Assembly (NCBI GenBank): GCA_945910005.1
Contig: OX246739.1
Span: 6,540,001 to 6,604,000, forward strand
From: Isoperla grammatica
Lineage: Eukaryota; Arthropoda; Insecta; Plecoptera; Perlodidae
Length of the DNA: 64,000 nt
Reading direction: 5' to 3'
Part shown: positions 1 through 13,472 of the stretch, in pieces
Numbering within the stretch: position 1 is the stretch's first letter
How the letters are laid out: each line of letters starts with the position of its first letter
Notes under the pieces: generated by a model
Seen by the model: the letters and a program-made list of their open reading frames with translations, nothing else
Databases searched by the model: none
What the model was told of the DNA's origin: nothing
Position numbers and translations under genes: made by a program

Positions 1-471
1 GCACTTCCTGCTGAAGGTCTAATTAGGGAAGTTATCAGTCAATTTATTCACACAAGCACTCAACATCCATCACCATCATCACATCACAATACTGACAGTG
101 GGAATCTCATTAATCCATTCATGCATTCCACTAATTAGATAGAGGCATTTGGCTACCTTTATTCCACCCTACCTAGTTATTTAGTAACACCCCTTACCAA
201 TTGAAATGTCTCATTATATTTTCTTTGACTACGCATTATAGATTTACAAATGCCATACATTAATCCTTTCATTGAACTTATATTAAAAGGTAAAACTACA
301 AAAAAAATAAAAATCTTTCATAGACCATAATTGGACATAATTCATTGATTATAATTAATCATTGTTGGACACAGGGAGCAGATATATATAAATAAAAATA
401 GAAGTTAGAACTCAAAATTCTATTATACAAAAAAAAAATCAAAATACAGTATTTTGAACATTTAAAAACAT
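1..471. other. Intergenic, downstream of PTGES2
   Basis: AT-rich sequence with no coding-like frame. It lies beyond the poly(A) signal of the minus-strand PTGES2 gene. I see nothing recognisable in it. Confidence 0.6.
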
Positions 472-477
472 TTTATT
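472..477 (-). terminator. PTGES2: Poly(A) signal of PTGES2
   Basis: Reads AATAAA on the minus strand, about 80 bases past the PTGES2 stop codon. It is the first canonical poly(A) hexamer downstream, so a short 3' UTR is likely. Confidence 0.6.
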
Positions 478-554
478 GCAAATTTGACAAACTTAACATG
501 ATGAATAAATCACTCTCATTTCAATTAGAAACGACTCAGATGTCTTCATTAACT

Positions 555-4917
<4,363 letters not shown>

Positions 4918-5060
4918 TTTTGGAAAATCACTGCCATCCACATTCCAATAAAATGTAAATAAAGCAAAGGTGCAAAGGCAGGCAGTGCAAAAACAGCTGT
5001 GTCAACGTGTTCGCTCGCGAGTTGCATGGATCACGTTTGTGTAGGAAAGGCTGCGGGATC
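4918..5060. promoter_or_regulatory. Bidirectional promoter PTGES2 / IER3IP1
   Basis: Only 143 bases separate the start codons of the divergent genes PTGES2 (minus) and IER3IP1 (plus), so both 5' UTRs and core promoters must fit here or overlap. No TATA box is convincing. The palindrome CTCGCGAG at 5014-5021 matches the core of the TCTCGCGAGA element known from TATA-less, often bidirectional housekeeping promoters. The motif match is seen; its function here is inference. Confidence 0.65.
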
Positions 5061-8000
5061 ATGGCGTTTACGTTATGGAATTTGTTTGAAGCTACATTAT
5101 TGTGTTTAAATGCTGTATGCATTCTACATGAAGAACGATTTCTGGCCAAAAGTAAGACAATTTTAAAGAGGTCTTTATGACTAACCTAGGCCTAGCTTGG
5201 ATTAGGCCTAGCCTGTAGGGACCTAGGCCCTAGGGTTTGAAATAGGCCTAGGCCTAGGCCTACCCCTACTTCAAACCCAATGCTAGGGCCTAGGTGTTTA
5301 CAGCCCTAGGCTTAGGCGTTATCGGAATAAACAGGCATATGCCTAGGCCTATCGTAGGCCTGTCTTAGAAATATTATTAACAGGCTATATAAACACCCAA
5401 TTTGTTACTAAACATAGGATTACGTCTCAAACGAAACTACTAGGGCCTAGGCCTAGGCCTGGCCCTAGTGTAAGCAAGAGTGACAGTTCAAGGTTGTAAT
5501 GGGACAGGAATTGGGTTACCGCACAATCCAAAACACCCACGTCCCTGAACCTGTTTATTTTCCACACACACACAGGAACAACCTCTCGGCTCGACGGCCT
5601 TACATCTACTACCCTCAACCCACCACCGACCTGCCTCGCTGGGGAGAGGAGCCCTACCCCATGGGGGGTGGGGGTGACCCATTGCAGCCCCCCACTTAAA
5701 GTAATGTACGAAGTAACATTGGTTTAAGTATCGAGGCAGTACTAAAACCTTCTATAAACTAACAATGTAATAATTGAAATGGTAAAAAGAATACATAAAA
5801 CCAAAATTTGCGTCCACACAACACATTACGGGTCCGCACTACAACTATGTAAGAAAAGATGAGAAATAATATTGTAACAACTACTGCATTACATTTCAGC
5901 GACAGCAACTAACATGCATGGTAACCATCATATCATACGCACATATTGTCAACATAAGGTTAAAGCATGGTTAGTCTGTTTGTTTGTAATAAAATGAGTC
6001 CATCCATGATACACAAAACACTAACAGTTGCTACACAAAACACTAACAGTTGATACACAAAACACTAACATTGGATACACTAACCACTAACATTTTAATC
6101 GGCCGCGGCTGGTGACCGTCTCAGGAACACACGAAACGTTTCAAGTTAATCACGTTGTGGGAACCGTTCAACTTTGTTCCTGACAACCGTTCCAGTTCGT
6201 AAGCGTTCGGTGCCACAACGCGTGATATTTTGAACGGCCCATTGTATAGCAAGAAGAATTTAGCAATGGTTTTATTGAACGCGGATGAAATGGGATTTGT
6301 CTTGAGAAGCACAAGGTCACCGACCTGGAACACGATGGGGGTGGTAACGGCCAGCTGGTGTTGTTGTAGACGGCGCTGCGCCCTAGTCGTCAGCCGCTCG
6401 CGCGCCAAGGACAGGTTTCGTTGTTGTGACGGCTCGGCACATGGTGGCCAAGAAAAATACTCATCGATGTCTCGCGGTGGTTTCGCGCCAAAGTGAAGTT
6501 CTATGGGCGTAAATCCCGTGCTGTCGTGGACGACTGAGTTGAGACAGTCTTCTATCGCCTGCACGTTCCTCACCCACGAAGTGTGGTTGTCATGGCAAAG
6601 GCAGCGAAACATGCGCCCGAGTTCCCTCATAATACGTTCGCTCGGGTTGCCCTGTGGATGTCGGACGGAACAAAAAGAAACCTCGATGCCCAAGTTTTGA
6701 AGCGTTGTGGACCACGAGTTCGATGTGAATTGTGTGCCACAGTCCGCTAGTACCCGGCGGGGTTTGCCGGCGTCTGGAAAATATTTTTCTGTTAGTATGC
6801 GTAATACAGTCGCCGTGTTAGCTTTTTTAATTGGAAAAAGCCGCACGAGTTTTGTGAACACGTCAACCACGACGAAGATGAACCGCATGCCAAGTTGTCC
6901 TCGGGGGAGTGGCCCGAAGAAGTCTACGGCCACTAGGTCGCTCTTACTGTCGGGGATGATAGGCGTGAAGTTCCCCTGGTAGCGTTTGTTTGATACCTTG
7001 CTCTTCTGGCATAACTGACAAGGCGCCAGGATACGTCGTATGCTGCGCGCCATGTTGGGCCAGGTGAAGGATTCGCACAGGGCTGCGTAACACTTGTGAG
7101 GCCCGCTGTGCGCCAGGTTCGCGTGATAGTGCTCGACGAGTCTGGTCACCATTGTTGCTGGCAGGCAGACTCTCCAAGTCTCTGTGGTCCCGGCGTGATT
7201 CCTGTAGAGGACGCCCTTATAGATGATATGGACCCTGGCCAAGCGTTCCAGGCGGGCGTCTGACGTAACAGTTCCTGTTGTTAGCCGTTGTATTATGGGT
7301 CGAAGTTGTGCATCCTCAGCCTGCATGACCGTAAAATCGGTAAACTCACTATGGAGGGTAGCCGGTAGCGCCAATTGAAGGCTGGCAACCATGAACGTAC
7401 GTTTGGCGGTGACGTCACAGGTTTCGCCCACGTTGTCGTGCGCGCAATCTGCTGGGTATCGCGACAGGGCGTCCGCTACAATGTTGTCGACCCCGCGGCA
7501 ATACTCTATTACCAAGTCGTATTCCTGGAGTAGGAGGACCCATCTGGTAATGCGACTGCTACTCAAGCGACATTTAAGGATAAATGACAGTGATTTATGG
7601 TCTGTCAACACGGTGACCGGTGAGCGCAACAAGTAGGCGCGCCATTTCTGGAATGCCACTACAATCGCATACGCCTCTCGCTCCGTGGTCGTGTAGCGAC
7701 GTTGCGCATTGGTAAGAGATTTACTATGGAAAGCGATCACTCTCTTATCACCTCGTTCGTCGAGTTGATAAAGGTGAGCACCAACTGCAACCGCTGAGCT
7801 GTCAGCCTGAAGGAAATATCTGGTGTTCGGCAGTGGATGGTTCAGCATTATGGTGTCCAAAAACAAGTCTTTTGTTAGGCGGAAAGCAGACCTCTGCTCG
7901 TCCCCCCACTTCCATTTACTCGACGATTTCAAAAGAATTTGTAATGGTGCCACGACGTCGGAGTATCGGCTGCAAAACCGTCGGTAATAGTTACAAAGAC

Positions 8001-11000
8001 CGAGGAATGCGCGGAGATGTTTCACGTTGCGTGGCTCGGGAAAGTTTTGGATGGCCTGGGTTTTATGGGGGTCTGTTTTGACGCCCTCGGTGGTTAGTAG
8101 GTGGCCCAAGAAGGAGACCTCAGGTTGACAAAATTGGGATTTTGCAAAGTTGGCCGTCAAATTTGCCTGTCGTAGACGTTCGAGAACCGACTCCATGTGG
8201 CGCATGTGGGCTTCCCACGTGTCAGATGCCAGGAGGAGATCGTCTATGTAGACAGACGTGTAGTCGGAAACTTCCGGTCCAAGCACCATATCGAGGCAGC
8301 GCGTGAAACCGGCAACGGCGGTTGCTATGCCAAAAGGGAGGACTCGGAATCGGTAAGACTTTCCTTCATGAAGAAAACCCGTGTAGTTCCGGTCCTGTTC
8401 GCGTAGGGGCACTTGGTGGTAGGAGCTGGTCAAGTCGATCGTTGACAGATAGGCAATCGAGTCGAAGCGGTGCAGCATCTCTTCCGGTTCCCTAACAGTG
8501 TCGTGGTCTTTAATCATACGCGAATTGAGGTATCGGGCATCGATACAGAGTCTAACCGTTCCATCTTTTTTAATAACAGTAACGAGTGGATTGACGTACT
8601 GTGTAGATGCTCGTTCGATTACGTTATCCTCCAACATTTGCGCGATTTTCTCCCTCACCGCTGTCCTCAAGGCATGAGGGACAGGGTAAGACTTTTGTTT
8701 AAAGGGAGCCTCATCCGTTAGCGTAATCGAGTGTTCATAAACATTGGTGAGGCCGGGTTTCGTCGAAAATGTATTTCTGTATTTGAGTAGTAGTGATTGC
8801 AGGTCCGTCTTTTGTTGACTATTCAAACCAACTAGTCCATCCACGCGGGCTCGAATCTCTGCTCGTGTCGGGTGAGTTTTATGACAGGGTTGTTCTTCTA
8901 TGGCGGCAGCGGGCAGGGGATCGTAAACCCGTAGCTTTGGGTCGTCTACCCCTACCCTGATGCAGGTATGATTCTCTTCTGCAGTGGCGTACAGTCGGTT
9001 TACGGTGATGTGTGTAGCCTCCGGGACTGTGTTGTGGAACGGAAGCACGACTGAAGTACCGTCGCCGTGTACTACTATTAGTGCCGACTCGAAGTTTATC
9101 ACCGCTCTCGTGTCGTGGAGCCAATCAGTACCAAATATGATGTTTTTTGATAAAGTGGGCACCACGATGCACGGGACGTCTCTGGTCCACCCTGCAATGT
9201 TGACCGTGAGTAGTACTTGGGTCGATGCAGCTTGTGCGCTGTTGCCTATGGCACCGAATATTTTTATTTTGGGCGTTGGCAACAGCGGCAGATCCCCGAC
9301 CTTCTCGACGAGGCTGTCGAGGAACGTCTGGGAGACGCAGGAGATTTCACTCCCTGAATCAATAAGAATGAGCGACTGCACGGCCCCCTGAATTGTCCCC
9401 AATACCTCAGGGGCGACGCGTGGTGTTGTGTCGACGTCGTCGTCTGAGAGCAAGTCCGTGGTCATGGAGGTAATGTGGTTGAGCTCGACGTCCGTGGGAG
9501 TGTCGTTCAGCTCGCAGTCGTCACCCAGGTCGACGTCGCCCTCGTCTACTCCCACCGCGCGGATTTGACGACTGCGCTCGGGTGGTCGTGTCGTCGTCTC
9601 AGTCGAGCGGTCACGTTGTTGCGTACTGGGTGTCCGCCACTGGCCGTTGTTGTTGGTTGCTCGCCCCGCACTGGGGTGCGATGCTGAGCGCTGCTCGGCC
9701 CCGTTGTCACGTTTTGGCGCTATCGCCTGCTGACGCCAGTTGGTGGCGTCGCCGCCTGCGTTGACGTCTGCCTGTGACCTGGGCGCGTGGATCGCATTTG
9801 GACGCCGTTTATTGGCTTCGTCCAAACGACGTAGCAGCCTGAGCGTATCGTCTACGGTAGTTTTGTCGGCGGCCAGCAAGGTAGCCGTCACTTCCGGTTT
9901 GAAGTGATCGACGATAGCGTCGATGAAATCTCCGTCGCTAAGCGCCGGTGTGAGATGGCGAGATTTAGACAAAATTAATAAAAAATAGTCCGCCATCTGA
10001 TGCTCGTACTGTCTTGGGCATTTGCCGTGGTACAAGTCATACCTGACTTGGCGCTGCTGAGTAGGGCCCCAAAATTCGTTTACGAATGCTTGTTTAAATT
10101 GGCTGAACGCCACGAAGCGATCTGCGAACACCTCGCCCCAGCGTCGCGCTGATCCCCGCAATTGGCCCATTGTGACGGCTATCTGGTAGCGCGGGGGTAC
10201 TCGCGCTACGTCGAAGTACTCTTCGATCTCCGAGGTGAATACGACGGGATGGGTCCGTCCGCCATACCCATCGAATATGGGCAACTGGAGCTGTGGCTTG
10301 TAGTCTGCCCCCCAGACCGAAGCACATGGCGTCGCCGTAGCGTCCGCCGGGGGCGGTGAGTCGCGGCTTGTGTCCGACCTGCCGCTGGCTGTTGAGAGTT
10401 CCAGGCTCGCCACCCGCTCTGACAGAGAGCCCACAGACGCCTGTAAGGTCGTTACCGACGCTGTAATGCCGTCGCACGTCCCTTTCAGATCGTCACGTAA
10501 TCCCTGAATCAGTTCAATTATTTCTGTGTTGGACATGTCAGCGCCGGTCGTTCGACGTCCCGAGCGCGTCTTCACCATACACGCGCGCACGCGGTAGAAC
10601 ACTAAGTAGCGCGCTAAAAACAAAAGTCCACCGCGCGAAACTCACACGCGAGCGCGGTACCAGCGAAACTAAAAACGCGGAACACACGTACACTACGATA
10701 AACTCCGTCCGTATTTAGGTTGGGCGCCAGTTGTAATGGGACAGGAATTGGGTTACCGCACAATCCAAAACACCCACGTCCCTGAACCTGTTTATTTTCC
10801 ACACACACACAGGAACAACCTCTCGGCTCGACGGCCTTACATCTACTACCCTCAACCCACCACCGACCTGCCTCGCTGGGGAGAGGAGCCCTACCCCATG
10901 GGGGGTGGGGGTGACCCATTGCAAGGCCTAGGCCTACCTAGGCTACCTACCCTACCTACCTAGCTTGTGTTGCGAATGAGGCTAGGCCCTAGGCTGTTGC

Positions 11001-12057
11001 TGAAAGCCATCAATGTTCTGGTCATCTTTTTATACACTAGACCTACGTATAGGCCTACCACAGGCGCTAGTTCGACCTAACTTAGTCCAATGCGAACTAA
11101 AAATCTTTGATATACACCTGAATGCGCAGTAGATTTTACCGGACCAACAAAGCGGGCCAGCTCGGTTAAATCGAGCCAGCTGTGCTTGATATACGCGTAG
11201 CTCGGTTTCACTGCAACGTGATAATCGCTGATCGACGAATCCAGTTGCAGCAAACAACTAGCGCTAGGCATGTAGGTTAGGGGGCGTGTGTAGCACTGCT
11301 GGTCAAAGGTGGTTGCTCTTCGAAATAGTCACAACGTAGCAGGCGGTGAGTCTAGTTTTTAGTGCGGCTGTAGTTAGCCCGATATTAAAGGTATTGATAT
11401 ACGGTTCGGCTTATCGTCGTGCGAGCTTATCTAATCCGAACTTGCTCCTGTTATCACAATGCATCAGCTTTATTGCAATGTTACTTCTCCATCTGTATAC
11501 ACCGCTCCAGCTAGTATATATATACAAAAGTGGTTGGAAAGAAATAAGCCCTTGCTTACATTATTGTTAATTAGTCTGTATATACACACAAGGATTTGTT
11601 TACTAGTGATAGACAGGATTCCCTCTCCCTTGAATGTTGATTGCCAGGGCCTGTATAAGTCTTTTTATGTCTTAAACTTTCTTTATTACCAGTATATAAT
11701 TTCTTTATGTTATTTCTTCTTTCTAACAGTGGGATGGGGTGTCAATCACAATGTCCAAGGTTTTGGAGAACAGCCCACAGTCAAAAACCAAATTTTAAAT
11801 CTTGTAAGATCAATACGGACGGTGACAAGAAGTAAGTACAGTAGTCAATACATTTTATTACTATTCTACTTATCCACTACCTACTGCTATTTGCCTCACT
11901 GGTAGTGTACAGTAGCCTGTATACATAACAAATATATTACTCTATGCTTAGGGTAGTAGTATAGCACTAAATGCCTTAACACAAACTTATATTGTTCGCA
12001 GTTCCACTTATTTTCTTCAACGTAATCACCATCTGCATAAAATTATTACTTGGATGA
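5061..12057 (+). CDS. IER3IP1: Immediate early response 3-interacting protein 1 (Yos1 family), 3 exons
   Basis: Exons 5061-5151, 11730-11831 and 12002-12057 join with GT-AG introns (donors GTAAGA and GTAAGT, both phase 1) into 82 aa, the same length as human IER3IP1. The N-terminus MAFTLWNLFEATLLCLNA is a hydrophobic helix, followed by the conserved LHEERFL. Exon 2 carries GFGEQP and LVRSIRTVTR, matching the family's GFGEEP and LIRSVRTVMR. Exon 3 encodes the short C-terminal membrane helix ending LLLG. Family role: ER/Golgi membrane protein needed for COPII-dependent ER-to-Golgi transport and ER homeostasis. Each exon is below usual ORF length cut-offs, so simple scans miss the gene. Intron 1 is 6.6 kb, mostly a Ty3/gypsy insertion in the opposite orientation. 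No clear poly(A) signal was found downstream. Confidence 0.93.
5184..5460. repeat. GGCCTA-rich simple repeat
   Basis: Runs and scattered copies of TAGGCCTAGGCC in IER3IP1 intron 1. The same hexamer pattern appears at 3968-3985, 4499-4580 and directly after the retrotransposon at 10924-10970. The retrotransposon therefore sits inside or beside this repeat. The self-complementary AGGCCT/CCTAGG units could form many small hairpins. Confidence 0.7.
5495..5686 (-). repeat. 3' LTR of Ty3/gypsy element
   Basis: 192 bp, starting TGCAATGGGTC and ending CCCATTACA in element orientation. It is base-for-base the same as the other LTR by eye. This is short for the group. Confidence 0.93.
5687..5697 (-). 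other. Polypurine tract of Ty3/gypsy element
   Basis: Reads AAGTGGGGGGC immediately before the 3' LTR in element orientation, the place where plus-strand DNA synthesis is primed. Confidence 0.75.
5698..6007 (-). other. Noncoding 3' region of Ty3/gypsy element
   Basis: The roughly 430 bases between the gag-pol stop and the polypurine tract contain no frame of note and no env-like gene. The part nearest the stop is the 22-bp tandem repeat listed separately; the rest shows nothing recognisable. Confidence 0.7.
6008..6095 (-). repeat. 22-bp tandem repeat in retrotransposon 3' region
   Basis: Four units built on GATACACAAAACACTAACA, at exact 22-bp spacing (starting 6008, 6030, 6052, 6074). The last unit is more diverged. 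It sits just downstream of the gag-pol stop codon. Confidence 0.85.
6121..10578 (-). CDS. Ty3/gypsy Gag-Pol polyprotein
   Basis: One uninterrupted 1,485-aa frame from the ATG at 10578 (MVKTRSGRR). The frame extends 15 codons upstream, but only to a TTG. Order of domains, numbering the open frame from that TTG: Gag about 1-400, protease with DSGSE near 422, reverse transcriptase with LPFG and YIDD (792-795), RNase H with TDHKSL, integrase with an HHCC zinc-binding region (CQLC at 1202-1205) and a DDE core (VDFFGPL, DCGTQFTS, SERIMRE). Gag and Pol are fused with no frameshift. I find no CCHC zinc knuckle in Gag, where an Arg/Gln-rich segment stands instead, and no chromodomain. Role: copies the element through RNA and integrates the cDNA. 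All catalytic motifs look intact, so the protein may be active. Clade within Ty3/gypsy not assigned. Confidence 0.95.
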   Translation of the reverse strand: MVKTRSGRRTTGADMSNTEIIELIQGLRDDLKGTCDGITASVTTLQASVGSLSERVASLELSTASGRSDTSRDSPPPADATATPCASVWGADYKPQLQLPIFDGYGGRTHPVVFTSEIEEYFDVARVPPRYQIAVTMGQLRGSARRWGEVFADRFVAFSQFKQAFVNEFWGPTQQRQVRYDLYHGKCPRQYEHQMADYFLLILSKSRHLTPALSDGDFIDAIVDHFKPEVTATLLAADKTTVDDTLRLLRRLDEANKRRPNAIHAPRSQADVNAGGDATNWRQQAIAPKRDNGAEQRSASHPSAGRATNNNGQWRTPSTQQRDRSTETTTRPPERSRQIRAVGVDEGDVDLGDDCELNDTPTDVELNHITSMTTDLLSDDDVDTTPRVAPEVLGTIQGAVQSLILIDSGSEISCVSQTFLDSLVEKVGDLPLLPTPKIKIFGAIGNSAQAASTQVLLTVNIAGWTRDVPCIVVPTLSKNIIFGTDWLHDTRAVINFESALIVVHGDGTSVVLPFHNTVPEATHITVNRLYATAEENHTCIRVGVDDPKLRVYDPLPAAAIEEQPCHKTHPTRAEIRARVDGLVGLNSQQKTDLQSLLLKYRNTFSTKPGLTNVYEHSITLTDEAPFKQKSYPVPHALRTAVREKIAQMLEDNVIERASTQYVNPLVTVIKKDGTVRLCIDARYLNSRMIKDHDTVREPEEMLHRFDSIAYLSTIDLTSSYHQVPLREQDRNYTGFLHEGKSYRFRVLPFGIATAVAGFTRCLDMVLGPEVSDYTSVYIDDLLLASDTWEAHMRHMESVLERLRQANLTANFAKSQFCQPEVSFLGHLLTTEGVKTDPHKTQAIQNFPEPRNVKHLRAFLGLCNYYRRFCSRYSDVVAPLQILLKSSSKWKWGDEQRSAFRLTKDLFLDTIMLNHPLPNTRYFLQADSSAVAVGAHLYQLDERGDKRVIAFHSKSLTNAQRRYTTTEREAYAIVVAFQKWRAYLLRSPVTVLTDHKSLSFILKCRLSSSRITRWVLLLQEYDLVIEYCRGVDNIVADALSRYPADCAHDNVGETCDVTAKRTFMVASLQLALPATLHSEFTDFTVMQAEDAQLRPIIQRLTTGTVTSDARLERLARVHIIYKGVLYRNHAGTTETWRVCLPATMVTRLVEHYHANLAHSGPHKCYAALCESFTWPNMARSIRRILAPCQLCQKSKVSNKRYQGNFTPIIPDSKSDLVAVDFFGPLPRGQLGMRFIFVVVDVFTKLVRLFPIKKANTATVLRILTEKYFPDAGKPRRVLADCGTQFTSNSWSTTLQNLGIEVSFCSVRHPQGNPSERIMRELGRMFRCLCHDNHTSWVRNVQAIEDCLNSVVHDSTGFTPIELHFGAKPPRDIDEYFSWPPCAEPSQQRNLSLARERLTTRAQRRLQQHQLAVTTPIVFQVGDLVLLKTNPISSAFNKTIAKFFLLYNGPFKISRVVAPNAYELERLSGTKLNGSHNVINLKRFVCS
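10713..10729 (-). other. Primer-binding site of Ty3/gypsy element
   Basis: TGGCGCCCAACCTAAAT begins two bases after the 5' LTR. TGGCGCC fits the CCA end of a tRNA, and the first 11 bases resemble tRNA-Lys-type sites. The tRNA identity is inference. Confidence 0.7.
10732..10923 (-). repeat. 5' LTR of Ty3/gypsy element
   Basis: 192 bp, apparently identical to the other LTR. It drives transcription toward lower coordinates, opposite to the host gene IER3IP1. Confidence 0.93.
10924..11729 (+). other. Remainder of IER3IP1 intron 1
   Basis: GGCCTA-rich sequence to about 10970, then unique-looking intron. A weak inverted pair (around 11057-11073 and 11256-11276, GCGCTAGTT core) hints at a small decayed element. 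The acceptor TTCTAACAG precedes exon 2. Confidence 0.5.
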
Positions 12058-13380
12058 GCTGCTAAAAAGTGCTGCGAGCTTCACTTTGGAACTTCATATC
12101 GAATGCATTTAATGCACAAATGGACGATGGATTTGAATTGAGATTTGCATTTTGTAATGCATTTTTCTTTCAAAAACATTTGATTTCCTTCTCTGCGATG
12201 AGCAATGACCAAGTGCTTAACTGTTTCATTGAAACTTTTCTTGATGAGAAATCGAGAAACTTCGTTGTTGGGTTAAACCAAGCAGTAAATAATATACTTG
12301 TGAGCATACAGTGTTACAGTGCCTGCACACATAGCAGTCCTACATGGTAGGACATGGTAGGCCTACACTTTTCTTGGTACATACATAATATAATATCTCA
12401 ACACTAAAATTTAAACAGTGTATATTTTATAATTTAAAACTATGACTAGTATAAAATATAAATACAGAGTGACCTAAGGTTAAAATTTGGTACATTTAAA
12501 ATGTAGTTAGATGTACAACATCTATCATATGTATTTTTTCTTGTTAAAGTCTTTATGATTGCTAATACAACTTGAAATTTGATAATTTCACATTTAATTC
12601 TCTTGACCTAAATCCTTTACCCATTCAAACATATTGGAATCAGCATCAGAGCAAACTTGCAACATGCAGTTTCAGTTTCTTATGGTGCAGATAATTCTTC
12701 AAAGTTGACCTTCAAAGGCAAGTTAATTTATAAATCTTGTGCTTGTGATGAACAACCTTGATGTTGCATGCCCTTAATTAAGCCAGTGTTAAGGGCGAGA
12801 ACTTTTAATAATGCATTCCCTTTTTTTAAATTTTTAAATTAACTTTGCTCTTTTTTAAATGAATGAACTTGAACTTTTAAAAATTCTTTTTGAGAATTAT
12901 CGTCTTTAATTAGGAACAGCTATTTTTTCCATTGTAAGTAAATACAGTTGATGAAGTGGAGACGACGGAACATACCGAAGTTATGGCATTATAGTTTGTC
13001 ATGAGGCATTTTGTTGCCTGTTATTGTTTTATTTTTTGTTGACATAGAACAGAAATCTTTATTTGTTTTGGGACAATACAGTCATTGAGTTTGAATCAAA
13101 CCCAATGATACAGTGAACAAGAACGCGAATCCCGATTTTAGTATCATATTATACGCTCTACGACACTGGCCGTAACACGACAGGCGACGCCAGACGTACC
13201 TATGAAGAAGAAGAAGAGTGGAATTTAGAAGGGAGGCGTGGCATACAACTTGTTGGTTGGTTAGGTTAGGTTTCGTATTTGGATCTGTTTTGGGAATGTT
13301 AAAAATAGTCTGAAAGCGTGCTTCTTGGTCGAGAATATTCTAGTACGTCTCCCAAGTAGGCTAGACTTCTTTTGCGAGTT
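12058..13380. other. IER3IP1 3' UTR and intergenic region before UNC-45
   Basis: AT-rich, no coding-like frame. The beginning must hold the IER3IP1 3' UTR, but I found no canonical AATAAA. A short AAG run lies at about 13204-13217. Confidence 0.5.
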
Positions 13381-13390
13381 TATATATAAT
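13381..13390 (+). promoter_or_regulatory. Possible TATA box of UNC-45
   Basis: TATATATAAT lies about 85 bases before the UNC-45 start codon, a distance that fits a short 5' UTR. No clear initiator follows, so the call is tentative. Confidence 0.4.
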
Positions 13391-13472
13391 AGGTAGGCAT
13401 ACTTCTCTTTAGAACAGTAAAGTAAGTCGCGCCTCAAGCACTACTTGGCTTGTAGGCACATAGCCTGTAAAA

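Larger units (their letters stand above)
5495..10923 (-). mobile_element. Complete Ty3/gypsy LTR retrotransposon
   Basis: A 5,429-bp element in antisense orientation inside IER3IP1 intron 1. It has two 192-bp LTRs that look identical and begin/end TG...CA, a primer-binding site next to the 5' LTR, a polypurine tract next to the 3' LTR, and one long gag-pol frame. There is no env-like frame. Flanks are AGGT on the left and AGGC on the right, so there is no perfect target duplication, only a possible 4-bp one with a mismatch. Identical LTRs plus an intact frame indicate a recent insertion. Confidence 0.95.

Noticed and set aside
11057..11276. MITE in IER3IP1 intron 1
   Set aside because: Only a short imperfect inverted pair and no flanking duplication; too weak to list as an element.
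12069..12350. 93-aa frame after IER3IP1
   Set aside because: Lies in the IER3IP1 3' UTR, has no family motif and shows AT-biased codons.
13422..13459. 5' UTR intron in UNC-45 (donor AAAGTAAGT)
   Set aside because: The nearest acceptor would give an intron of about 35 bases, too short; probably a chance match.
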